DNA from: an uncultured Clostridia bacterium | GTDB taxonomy: Bacteria > Bacillota > Clostridia > Oscillospirales > Ruminococcaceae | Assembly: GCA_944386455.1 (NCBI GenBank) | Contig: CALXBC010000018.1 | Span: 1 to 47,375 of the forward strand | Direction: 5' to 3' | DNA: 47,375 nucleotides | Shown: piece after piece, positions 39,852 to 47,375 of the stretch | Layout: each line of letters starts with the position of its first letter | Position numbering within the stretch: the stretch's first letter is position 1 | Position numbers and translations under genes: made by a program | The notes under the pieces: generated by a model | The model's database searches: none | The model's input: the letters and a program-made list of their open reading frames with translations, nothing else | Told to the model about the DNA's origin: nothing

Positions 39852-41057
39852 ATGAATAAAAAAATACCACTGGGCGCGGCGATCTGCTTTATGGGGATTA
39901 TTGCTGCAATTACATTTGTCATTACCATGATTTTTTCAATGGGATGGTTCAACAGCAAAATGTCCCGCGTGAAAGAACGGGAACAGCTATATGCAAAAAT
40001 TGCGGAAATTGACGGGATTGTTCGTGCGAATTATGTTGACGAGGCAGAAATTGACAAGGAAGCACTGTTTGATGCCATGTCCCGCGGTTATATTGCAGGA
40101 CTGAACGATAAATATGCTGCGTATTTTACACCAGAAGAACTGAAAAAAGAGCAGCAGGACGATGAAGGAATTTTAGTTGGCATCGGGATCGCAGCCAAAC
40201 AGGATGAAAGCGGCTATATTCAAGTCAGTGACGTTTACGACGGTTCACCCGCCAAGGAAGCGGGACTCCAAAAGGGAGACCTGATCGTGAAGGTTGACGA
40301 TCAGGATGTAGCGGTTGTAGGATATTCTGCCGCGGTTGATATGGTTTCGGGAGAGGCTGGAACAAAAGTGAAAATCACTTACCGCAGGGACGGCGCGGAC
40401 AAGGATCTGGAGCTGACCCGAAAGCAGGTTGAGATTCCGTCGGTATCCTATCGGATGATTGAAAATAATGGCTATATCAAGATCACAACATTTAATGCCG
40501 CAACAGTTAAGCAGTTTGAAACCGCAGTTGACAGCTGCATTGAGCAGGGAGCAAAGGGATTGATCTTCGACCTGCGGAACAACGGCGGCGGAACGCTGGA
40601 TTCTGTCAAACAGATGCTGGACAAGCTGATTTCGACAGGGGTAACTGCCTATCAGCGCGGACAGGATGGGGAGAAAAAGGTTCTGTGTGAGGCGACAGAT
40701 GCAGGAGAAGTAGATCTGCCGATGGTAACGCTGACAAACGGAAATACTGCCAGCGCAGCGGAGCTTTTTGTCAGTGCACTGAAGGATTATGACAAGGCAA
40801 AATCCGTCGGAACAACAACGTTCGGCAAGGGCATTATGCAGGACATGTATACGTTAAGCGACGGCAGTGCAGTGAAAATAACGACCGCTTATTTCGATCC
40901 GCCAAAAAGCGAAAACTTCCATGGTGTCGGGATCAAGCCGGACTATCCGGTATCTCTTACCGCAGAGCAGGAGCAGAGCTTTGATCTGCTGGATGAAACA
41001 ACAGACCCACAGCTGAAAAAAGCCATTGAGGTCGTATCTGCGGCACAGGCGGGATAG
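39852..41057 (+). CDS. S41 C-terminal processing protease (CtpA/CtpB-like)
   Basis: 401 residues with one N-terminal membrane anchor, then a PDZ domain (ILVGIGIAAKQ, GSPAKEAGLQKGDLIVKV) and an S41 protease domain. The catalytic Ser-Lys dyad is S301 (GNTASAAE) and K326 (TFGKGI), 25 residues apart as in CtpB. It acts outside the membrane; in sporulating relatives CtpB cleaves a signalling protease. Conserved order after the FtsEX hydrolase suggests a role in envelope or hydrolase turnover. A 6-bp CGTCCC/GGGACG hairpin lies in the 59-nt gap before it. Confidence 0.93.
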   Translation: MNKKIPLGAAICFMGIIAAITFVITMIFSMGWFNSKMSRVKEREQLYAKIAEIDGIVRANYVDEAEIDKEALFDAMSRGYIAGLNDKYAAYFTPEELKKEQQDDEGILVGIGIAAKQDESGYIQVSDVYDGSPAKEAGLQKGDLIVKVDDQDVAVVGYSAAVDMVSGEAGTKVKITYRRDGADKDLELTRKQVEIPSVSYRMIENNGYIKITTFNAATVKQFETAVDSCIEQGAKGLIFDLRNNGGGTLDSVKQMLDKLISTGVTAYQRGQDGEKKVLCEATDAGEVDLPMVTLTNGNTASAAELFVSALKDYDKAKSVGTTTFGKGIMQDMYTLSDGSAVKITTAYFDPPKSENFHGVGIKPDYPVSLTAEQEQSFDLLDETTDPQLKKAIEVVSAAQAG

Positions 41058-41101
41058 ACTGCATACAAATCAGCCTTTTCGCATAAAATGAAATGAAGCA
41101 G

Positions 41102-41139
41102 CAAGGCTTTTAAAAGGAAATTTCCTTTTAAAAGCCTTG
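41102..41139 (+). terminator. 38-nt perfect palindrome after the S41 protease
   Basis: CAAGGCTTTTAAAAGGAAA and its exact inverted copy run without a loop from 41102 to 41139. No T run follows; it is probably a transcript end or RNA-stabilising hairpin. Confidence 0.65.
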
Positions 41140-41176
41140 TCGTATTCCCATCATTTAGCGGAGAGGATGAAACAGA

Positions 41177-41971
41177 ATGCTTGCTGTGATTCGCTGTGAA
41201 AACCAGCAGAATGGAATCGCCGGAATTTTCTCCAGGCAAAAATATTATTTGGATTCTGTGAATGAAGGCGAAATCAAGTTTATGATTTTGACAGTAAAAG
41301 GAGGAAAACGGATAAACTGGGGACAGGCAGCTCATATTTTAGGGGAAAACGGAAAGAATGTGTTGTTGGAGCAAGGCCTTTCGTTCCCGGAGGAAAGCGG
41401 TCTAAGACTGGCAGACGGTACGCCGTATAAGCGGCGCATGCTGTACCGCGCAGTGGAAAAACTATTGCGTCAGTCCGCCTCTCTCAAAAGAAAAATTGCG
41501 GTCCTTCTGGCTGATGAAAATATGGAGTTTATCAACGAGGCTGAATTGGTCTTGCATTATGGCGGCAGCCTGACAATTGCTTCAGACCGCGGAGAATACT
41601 GCCATGCCCTGCCAAAGCAATCTGTAACAACGGTACCATTCAGTGAATTGAAGGAATTGAGTGATTACACCTTGATTCTGGCGCCTGTTCTTACCCAGCG
41701 GTTTGCAGACAGAATGAACGAAACCGCACGCACTGCGGTTTTGACAGCGGACATGGGGCGCAATATCACCATAGAAGGCATGGTGATGACTGATTTTTAC
41801 AGCCCGTTGCCTGAATATTATGCAGCGTTCCTTCCGGCGGGAATTGATCAAAGCGAGTTTGCAGCCGCCCTGTATACTTTTTGCGGAGCAAAATCGCTGG
41901 GAGAGCTGGTCCCGAATCAATGTGCCATATATCTCAATGGGAATAAAGTCGCTGCCCGGGCTGATTTTTAA
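41177..41971 (+). CDS. Unrecognised conserved-looking protein
   Basis: 264 residues, soluble, without a signal peptide. There are two parts by eye: residues ~1-35 and the rest, which contains alternating strands and helices (KIAVLLADENMEF, YTLILAPVLTQRFADRMNETA, RTAVLTADMGRNITIEGMVMTDFYSP) of Rossmann or flavoprotein type, like a phospho-/flavin-binding decarboxylase fold. No catalytic motif can be named. It sits between the S41 protease and greA with its own gap of 119 nt upstream. I do not assign a function. Confidence 0.7.
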   Translation: MLAVIRCENQQNGIAGIFSRQKYYLDSVNEGEIKFMILTVKGGKRINWGQAAHILGENGKNVLLEQGLSFPEESGLRLADGTPYKRRMLYRAVEKLLRQSASLKRKIAVLLADENMEFINEAELVLHYGGSLTIASDRGEYCHALPKQSVTTVPFSELKELSDYTLILAPVLTQRFADRMNETARTAVLTADMGRNITIEGMVMTDFYSPLPEYYAAFLPAGIDQSEFAAALYTFCGAKSLGELVPNQCAIYLNGNKVAARADF

Positions 41972-41988
41972 TTGTGTGAATCATTCAG

Positions 41989-42017
41989 TTGACAACAGAA
42001 TGGTTTTTTACTATAAT
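41989..42017 (+). promoter_or_regulatory. Promoter of greA-lysS
   Basis: TTGACA (41989-41994) and TATAAT (42012-42017) are 17 bp apart, 85 nt before greA. A near-consensus sigma-A promoter, as fits housekeeping genes. Confidence 0.88.
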
Positions 42018-42101
42018 AGTAAAGTATATATTGCGGAGAGAAAAACGGTTATCCCGATACTGATAAAAATTTTACAGAAACTGTGATGGAGGAATTATAA
42101 A

Positions 42102-42581
42102 ATGTCAAATGTAAAGCAAACGATTCTGACAGATGAGGGCTTGAAGAAACTGGAAGACGAACTGGAACAGCTCAAAACAATTACAAGAAAAGAAGTAGCA
42201 GAAAAAATCAAAGTTGCATTGTCTTTTGGAGACCTTTCGGAAAACAGCGAATATGATGAGGCGAAAAATGAACAGGCATTGGTAGAGTCCAGAATTGCAC
42301 AGATTGAAGCAATGTTGAAAAACGTTAAAATTCTGGATGAACATGAAATATCCAATGATATCGTTTCGGTTGGCTCCAAGGTCAGACTGTTTGATAAAGA
42401 GTTTGATGAAGAGGTTGTTTACCAAATCGTCGGTTCAACCGAGGCAGACCCCATGCAGGGTAAAATCTCGGATGAGTCTCCGGTGGGCAAGTTTTTGCTT
42501 GGGCACAAAGTGGGCGATGTCGTGGAGGTAGAGACCCCCGGCGGTATTTGCTTATACGAGGTTTTGGAGATTACAAAATAA
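42102..42581 (+). CDS. greA: Transcription elongation factor GreA
   Basis: 159 residues, full length. The N-terminal coiled coil ([19 protein letters not shown], then [19 protein letters not shown] with its tip acidic residues) enters the RNA polymerase secondary channel and stimulates cleavage of backtracked RNA. The C-terminal FKBP-like domain ends [17 protein letters not shown]. The RBS is TGGAGGAATT. The neighbour lysS starts 28 nt later; the greA-lysS pair is conserved in many Firmicutes. Confidence 0.97.
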   Translation: MSNVKQTILTDEGLKKLEDELEQLKTITRKEVAEKIKVALSFGDLSENSEYDEAKNEQALVESRIAQIEAMLKNVKILDEHEISNDIVSVGSKVRLFDKEFDEEVVYQIVGSTEADPMQGKISDESPVGKFLLGHKVGDVVEVETPGGICLYEVLEITK

Positions 42582-42609
42582 ACATCGGAGAAGGGACGTC
42601 AAAGCGCAA

Positions 42610-44121
42610 ATGAACGATAATAAAACAAACCAGCAGATGGAGCCTTCTGTGGAAGAATTCAGCGAGCAGGTACGGATCCGCCGCGACAAGCTGAGTCAGC
42701 TAAAGGAATCAGGGCATGATCCTTATCTTTTGACGACGTTTGATGTCAATGCGACGGCGAAAGAAATCAACAGTCAGTTTGAGCAGCTGGAAGGCAAAAC
42801 GGTTGTGATCGCCGGACGGATGATGAGCCGGCGGATCATGGGAAAGGCCAGCTTTTGTCATATCCAGGACAGTACCGGACGGCTGCAGTCCTATGTCCGA
42901 AGAGATGATGTCGGCGAAGAAGATTATGCAGCTTTTAAAAAATGGGATATTGGCGATATTATTGGTATTGCAGGGTTTGTGTTTCGTACACAGACCGGTG
43001 AAATTTCCGTTCATGCGAAAGAGATTAAGCTGTTGTCCAAATCTCTGCTCCCTCTGCCGGAGAAATGGCATGGGTTAAAGGATACCGATCTGCGGTATCG
43101 GCAGCGTTATGTTGATCTGATCGTAAATCCGGAGGTGCGTGACACCTTTTTAAAGCGCAGTAAAATCATCCGGGAAATTCGCAATTATCTGGATGAGCAA
43201 CATTTTATAGAAGTAGAAACGCCTACCCTGCAAACAATCGCGGGCGGAGCTGCCGCCCGTCCGTTTATCACACACCACAATGCTTTGGATTTGGAAATGT
43301 ACCTGCGGATTTCGCTGGAATTGTATTTGAAGCGGCTGATTGTCGGTGGGTTTGACCGTGTTTATGAAATCGGCAGGGTATTTCGAAATGAGGGGACGGA
43401 CACAAGGCACAACCCGGAGTTTACTTTGCTGGAACTATACCAAGCGTATACTGACTTTAACGGAATGATGGACTTGACAGAAGAAATGATCCGTACGGTG
43501 TCCAAAAAGGTCCTGGGGACTGCTCAAATTCGCTATGGCGATCTTGATATAGATCTGGACAAGCCTTTTGCACGGATGTCAATGGTGGAGGCTGTCAAAA
43601 AATACGGCAATGTCGATTTCAGTGAAATTACAACGTTGGACGAGGCACGGGCTCTGGCAAAACAGCATCATATTGAATATGAGGAACGTCATAAGTTTGG
43701 AGATATTGTGAATCTGTTCTTTGAAACCTACTGTGAAGACAAGCTGATGCAGCCAACCTTTATTACCGGCCATCCGGTTGATATTTCGCCTCTGGCCAAG
43801 CGGCAGCCCGGCAATCCACAGTATACAGAGCGGTTTGAATTGTTTATCGTTGGGCGGGAGCATGCAAATGCTTTTTCTGAATTGAACGATCCGATTGACC
43901 AGCGGGAGCGCTTTATGGAACAGGCAAGGCTGAAGGCCATGGGAGACGATGAAGCCTGCGATGTGGATGAGGACTTTTTGAATGCTTTGGAGTATGGAAT
44001 GCCGCCGACCGGCGGGCTTGGGATTGGTGTTGACCGCCTTGTTATGCTGCTGACGGACAGCGCGTCGATCCGGGATGTTTTGTTGTTCCCTACAATGAAG
44101 TCCTTACCGAACGACAAGTAA
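42610..44121 (+). CDS. lysS: Lysyl-tRNA synthetase (class II)
   Basis: 503 residues, full length. N-terminal OB-fold anticodon-binding domain ([20 protein letters not shown]), then a class II core: motif 1 ([21 protein letters not shown]), motif 2 ([18 protein letters not shown]) and motif 3 ([15 protein letters not shown]). It charges tRNA-Lys. Transcribed with greA. After its stop the base composition falls and accessory genes begin, so its 3' end marks an island edge. Confidence 0.97.
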   Translation: MNDNKTNQQMEPSVEEFSEQVRIRRDKLSQLKESGHDPYLLTTFDVNATAKEINSQFEQLEGKTVVIAGRMMSRRIMGKASFCHIQDSTGRLQSYVRRDDVGEEDYAAFKKWDIGDIIGIAGFVFRTQTGEISVHAKEIKLLSKSLLPLPEKWHGLKDTDLRYRQRYVDLIVNPEVRDTFLKRSKIIREIRNYLDEQHFIEVETPTLQTIAGGAAARPFITHHNALDLEMYLRISLELYLKRLIVGGFDRVYEIGRVFRNEGTDTRHNPEFTLLELYQAYTDFNGMMDLTEEMIRTVSKKVLGTAQIRYGDLDIDLDKPFARMSMVEAVKKYGNVDFSEITTLDEARALAKQHHIEYEERHKFGDIVNLFFETYCEDKLMQPTFITGHPVDISPLAKRQPGNPQYTERFELFIVGREHANAFSELNDPIDQRERFMEQARLKAMGDDEACDVDEDFLNALEYGMPPTGGLGIGVDRLVMLLTDSASIRDVLLFPTMKSLPNDK

Positions 44122-44328
44122 GAAAACCCCAGTATTTATGCGGGTTTCGGGACTTTCCAAACCGAATAAATTTACCTCTTTACACCAAATTTACACCAAT
44201 CGGTGCTAAAAACGGTGCAGAGACTAAAAAATCGCATAATTTACGGAATGAATGGGCAGTCCCATAGTGGGATTGCCCATTTCTAATAAAGGATACATTC
44301 GTATCTGAGTGCAAAAGGAATGTTTATT
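44122..44328. other. Junction region after lysS with direct repeats
   Basis: TTTACACCAA occurs twice (44179-44188, 44190-44199), and CGGTGC twice (44201-44206, 44213-44218). On the minus strand a frame ends ...APIGVNLV-stop through these repeats, like the tail of some tyrosine integrases. A 14-bp hairpin (44251-44264 with 44268-44281) precedes the next gene. It may be an integration scar. Confidence 0.4.
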
Positions 44329-44934
44329 ATGGAATTAAGTGAAAAATTACAAGAGTTGAGGAAAGAAAAAGGACTCACGCAGGAAGAACTTGCGGAAGCG
44401 TTATTTGTGTCTCGCACTGCAATTTCTAAGTGGGAATCCGGCAGAGGAGTTCCCAATATCGAGTCATTAAAAGCAATTTCAAAGTTTTTTTCAGTGTCAA
44501 TAGATGAGTTATTGTCCGGTGAAGAAATACTTAAAATTGCTGACGAGGATAATAAGCAAAAGGAAAAACATACAAGAGACTTAGTGTTTGGTTTACTCGA
44601 TTGCAGTTTGATTATGTTTCTGTTTCTGCCTTTCTTTGGACAAAAGGGTGATGAGATTATAAAAGAGGTATCTTTACTTTCGCTGACAGGTACCCCGCAG
44701 TATATCAAAATACCGTATTTAATTATTGTATTTGGAATTGTACTTACAGGTGTTTTGCTTCTCGCTCTACAAAATTATGAAGCAGTGTTTTGGTTGAAAC
44801 ACAAACATCAAATATCCATTGTGTTAAGCACAGTTGCTACAATAGAATTTATGATAACACTTCAACCTTATGCAGCCTTTTTCACTTTTGTTTTCTTGGC
44901 GATAAAGTCTCTGATGCTGATAAAATGGCGATGA
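44329..44934 (+). CDS. Xre-type HTH protein with membrane domain
   Basis: 201 residues from ATG 44329 (AAAAGGA about nine bases upstream); ATG 44320 is too close to the RBS. The HTH is clear (LTQEELAEALFVSRTAISKWES, then PNIESLKAISKFFSVSIDELLSG), followed by about four membrane helices (residues ~85-200). Such fusions are common in Firmicutes, where the membrane part may sense an envelope signal. It is AT-richer than the core genes and part of the right-hand accessory region. Confidence 0.85.
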   Translation: MELSEKLQELRKEKGLTQEELAEALFVSRTAISKWESGRGVPNIESLKAISKFFSVSIDELLSGEEILKIADEDNKQKEKHTRDLVFGLLDCSLIMFLFLPFFGQKGDEIIKEVSLLSLTGTPQYIKIPYLIIVFGIVLTGVLLLALQNYEAVFWLKHKHQISIVLSTVATIEFMITLQPYAAFFTFVFLAIKSLMLIKWR

Positions 44935-45042
44935 TACGAAGCGTGTCGCCAATGTGACGGTGAAATTCTTTTCATTTTTATTCATTCCACCTATATTGTA
45001 AACAGGCGAAAGCCAAATAATTATGGCAAAGGATTGATAAAA

Positions 45043-45708
45043 ATGAAAAAAGAAAAAAGTCAAAAAGTATTGCTTTCAGGAATAGCAATGGTAGTGTTAT
45101 TTATTTTGTGGACAGTGGCAATAAGCCTTATTGATGTTCAGCCCATCGGGCCACAAAACTCTTCTGTTGGATTTGCAACCTTGAACGGCTTTATCCACAG
45201 CCTGACAGGTGTGCATATGGCAATATATACCGTTACGGACTGGTTAGGACTGATACCGCTTTGCTTTATTTTGGGATTTGCGTTGCTTGGACTTATACAG
45301 CTTATTAAAAGAAAAAGCTTATTCAAGGTCGATTCCAGTATTTTGGTGTTGGGAGCATTCTATATTGTTGTAATGGCGGCATATTTGTTTTTTGAATTTT
45401 ATGTTGTCAATTACCGCCCGGTATTGATTAACGGTTTTCTTGAAGCTTCGTATCCATCATCGACAACCTTGCTTGTTATGTGTGTTATGCCGACAGCTGT
45501 TATGCAGCTAAACAGTAGAATTAGAAATACAAAAATGAAAAGAGCATTTGCCTTTGCTTTAATTGCATTTACTGCTTTTATGGTAATTGGCAGGTTGATA
45601 TCCGGTGTTCATTGGATTACTGATATTATTGGCGGGGCAATTTTAAGTGCGGGTTTAGTGATGATTTATTATAGTGTAACCACTCTTATTGCCCGACAGG
45701 AAAGATAA
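45043..45708 (+). CDS. PAP2-superfamily membrane phosphatase, variant motif
   Basis: 221 residues from ATG 45043 (AAAGGA nine bases upstream). Six or so membrane helices. PAP2 motif elements are partly present: NYRP for motif 1, YPSSTT where PSGH is usual, and GRLISGVHWITDIIGG for motif 3 (R-x5-H-x3-D). The SGH histidine appears replaced, so activity is uncertain. Family members dephosphorylate lipid phosphates such as undecaprenyl-PP. AT-rich like its neighbours. Confidence 0.8.
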   Translation: MKKEKSQKVLLSGIAMVVLFILWTVAISLIDVQPIGPQNSSVGFATLNGFIHSLTGVHMAIYTVTDWLGLIPLCFILGFALLGLIQLIKRKSLFKVDSSILVLGAFYIVVMAAYLFFEFYVVNYRPVLINGFLEASYPSSTTLLVMCVMPTAVMQLNSRIRNTKMKRAFAFALIAFTAFMVIGRLISGVHWITDIIGGAILSAGLVMIYYSVTTLIARQER

Positions 45709-45843
45709 AATTCTAACTGAGGAATCACTTATTGACCTTGAGAGATATTTTCTCCCAAGGTCTTTCTTATTATTCGCAAACTACACCAATCCCGATTTTC
45801 TCAATATAATTGGGATAATCACAAAGGAAGGGGTGGTTGTACT

Positions 45844-47235
45844 ATGACGGGCAGTTTAGCAAGCGTTCATCCGGAGCTTATTCCTGAATGGTCAGAGAAG
45901 AACTTACCGCTAACGCCGGATAAGATAACCTTCGGTTCAAATAAAAGAGTGTGGTGGAAAGGTGCTTGCGGACACGAGTGGGAAACGAGCGTCAAAGCTC
46001 GTTCAAAGGGCGAGAAATGCCCGATATGCTCAGGAGCGAGAGTAATAGAGGGTATCAATGATTTAGCCACATTGAAGCCCCTGTTGGCTCAGGAGTGGTC
46101 TAAAAAGAACAAATTAAAGCCTACCGAGGTATCTGTCGCTTCTCATAAGAAGATTATTTGGAAATGTAAACACGGACACGAATGGGAAGCAAGCGTTAAA
46201 AGCAGAACGGTAAACGGCACAGGCTGTCCATACTGCTCACATAATAAAGTCCTTGCCGGATTCAATGACCTTGCTTCACAGTATCCCGATATTGCTGCTG
46301 AATGGTCTGACAGAAATCTTCCGTTGCTGCCTACAATGGTAACAGCCTTTGCAAACAGTAAGGCTTGGTGGAAATGCAAAGATTGCGGAAACGAGTGGTA
46401 CACTCTTATTTCAACCCGTTCCGGTGGGAGCAGATGTCCGTATTGTAGCGGATATACATTGCTCAAAGGATTTAATGACTTGGCGACTACGCACCCTGAC
46501 CTTGCGGCTGAGTGGTCAGAAAGAAATTATCCCCTAATGCCTGATGAGGTAAACGCAAAATCAAGACACAATGTTTGGTGGAAGTGTAAGACCTGTGGCA
46601 ATGAGTGGAAGTCCGTTATCAATGCTCGTGTAAAAGGAACAGTATGCCCGGTTTGTGCGGACAGGGCGGTTCTTGCAGGATACAATGATTTAGCCACAAC
46701 GGACAGGAAACTGCTTGCTGAATGGGATTACGAAAAAAACTCTCTGCTCCCGACACAAGTGTCAAGAAAGTCAATGAAAAGTGTGTGGTGGAAATGTTCA
46801 CTTGGACACTCTTGGAAAGCAAAAATCAGCGACAGAACAATTATCGGAGAAAAATGCACTGTGTGCGAAAACGAATATCGCTCCGTGTTCCCCGGCTTGG
46901 CTGTCGCCTATTACGCCAATCAAAAAGGACTAAAGGTACAGCTCGGTTCGGATAAACTATTGGGAATACCTCTTGAAACATACATTCCGTCAGAAAAGCT
47001 GGCGATAGAATTTACGAACGGCTCAGAACATATGGAGGTTCTCAAAAGCCACTTATGCAAGCAACGAAATATAAAACTCGTAAAACTCCCTTTTAAGACA
47101 ACCGAAACGGAAGCGGAGTATGCCGACAGAGTAAAAGCAGTTTTCAAAAGCGTACATATCTTTATTTATTCTGATGTCGAAGCAGATGTTTCGGTAATCA
47201 GAGCAAAATTCAATGAATGGAGGAAGCGACTGTGA
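45844..47235 (+). CDS. Zinc-ribbon repeat protein (DUF4379-type) with Vsr-like C-terminal domain
   Basis: 463 residues. Five ~67-residue repeats (from about residues 5, 70, 137, 204 and 271) share the pattern HPELIPEWSEKNLPL...VWWKCKHGHEW...R...CP-C, each giving a CxxC/H and a second Cys pair for zinc. The C-terminal ~110 residues (LETYIPSEKLAIEFTNG...LCKQRNIKLVKLP) resemble a Vsr/DUF559-like nuclease fold, but the usual first Asp is Thr/Glu-shifted (ETYIP). Roles of such proteins are poorly known; they occur on mobile islands. RBS AGGAAGGGG upstream of ATG 45844. Confidence 0.8.
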   Translation: MTGSLASVHPELIPEWSEKNLPLTPDKITFGSNKRVWWKGACGHEWETSVKARSKGEKCPICSGARVIEGINDLATLKPLLAQEWSKKNKLKPTEVSVASHKKIIWKCKHGHEWEASVKSRTVNGTGCPYCSHNKVLAGFNDLASQYPDIAAEWSDRNLPLLPTMVTAFANSKAWWKCKDCGNEWYTLISTRSGGSRCPYCSGYTLLKGFNDLATTHPDLAAEWSERNYPLMPDEVNAKSRHNVWWKCKTCGNEWKSVINARVKGTVCPVCADRAVLAGYNDLATTDRKLLAEWDYEKNSLLPTQVSRKSMKSVWWKCSLGHSWKAKISDRTIIGEKCTVCENEYRSVFPGLAVAYYANQKGLKVQLGSDKLLGIPLETYIPSEKLAIEFTNGSEHMEVLKSHLCKQRNIKLVKLPFKTTETEAEYADRVKAVFKSVHIFIYSDVEADVSVIRAKFNEWRKRL

Positions 47236-47375
47236 GAGAAGAAAAGTTCCATATCTATCTTAATGATGACGAATATAGCAGAGTAATACAAACACTTATC
47301 CGCTTAAAGAACAGTCTGATTTCACAAGGCAGATACACCGACGGAGTTGACGATGTTCTCTGCAAGGTGCTTTCA
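47232..47375 (+). CDS. 5' part of a small conjugative-element-type protein (cut by window end)
   Basis: Starts at GTG 47232, overlapping the previous stop by 4 nt, and runs 48 codons open to the window end. The N-terminus (REEKFHIYLNDDEYSRVIQT, then LKNSLISQGRYTDGVDDVL) looks like the short proteins found in Firmicutes conjugative transposons. Translational coupling indicates one operon with the zinc-ribbon gene. Confidence 0.65.
   Translation, partial: MREEKFHIYLNDDEYSRVIQTLIRLKNSLISQGRYTDGVDDVLCKVLS

Overview
The window looks like chromosome of an anaerobic, spore-forming member of the Clostridia, most likely the Oscillospiraceae/Ruminococcaceae group. The reasons are a sporulation sigma factor (sigma-G), rubredoxin and flavodiiron oxygen/NO defence genes, a CsoR repressor, strong AGGAGG-type ribosome binding sites, Firmicutes-type sigma-A promoters, a base composition near 50% GC by eye, and an ftsEX / M23 peptidase / S41 protease / greA / lysS core block. 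No tRNA, rRNA or CRISPR array was found.

Layout. 1-800: gene-poor accessory DNA with a minus-strand coding remnant next to sigG. 813-6332: sigG, then a rubredoxin - FprA - Hrb operon (an electron chain to a flavodiiron O2/NO reductase), then csoR and a P1B metal ATPase with a CsoR-type operator. 6788-10436: a two-gene heterodimeric ABC exporter with one degenerate ATP site. 10578-18602: an AAA ATPase, a BtuF-like lipoprotein, a large GH106-like glycoside hydrolase, an LTA-synthase-like membrane enzyme and a small P-loop kinase-like protein. 18886-25688: cspA, an AlkD-like DNA repair gene with two small membrane proteins, galT-galK with a divergent AraC regulator, a MscS channel and a DUF3784 protein. 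25685-33270: accessory DNA with orphan phage packaging genes (large terminase, small partner, portal) interleaved with DtxR, an epimerase, TetR and an Xre repressor. 33471-44121: a CmpB-like membrane protein, a CAP-domain lipoprotein, a CdaR/PucR regulator, ftsE-ftsX-M23 peptidase-S41 protease, an unknown protein, greA and lysS. From 44122 to the end: AT-richer accessory DNA (Xre-membrane protein, PAP2 phosphatase, a zinc-ribbon-repeat protein with a Vsr-like C-terminus, and the start of a gene that resembles small conjugative-element proteins).

The most unusual feature is a dispersed intergenic repeat family with five copies (about 18.7, 21.1, 27.6, 30.3 and 31.4 kb). Every copy sits at a rho-independent terminator hairpin. 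In three copies the element lies between two copies of the local hairpin, as direct repeats of 27, 35 and 30 bp. The hairpin sequence differs at each site, so the duplicated part comes from the host locus. This suggests a small mobile element, with related ends but variable interiors, that inserts at terminators and duplicates the whole stem-loop. Other points of interest are a shared operator-like motif in the rubredoxin and metal-ATPase promoters, a shared promoter motif ahead of the two separated phage operons, a terminase 3' end that reads through a host terminator, a candidate small RNA upstream of cspA, and a leader ORF/hairpin ahead of the BtuF-like lipoprotein.
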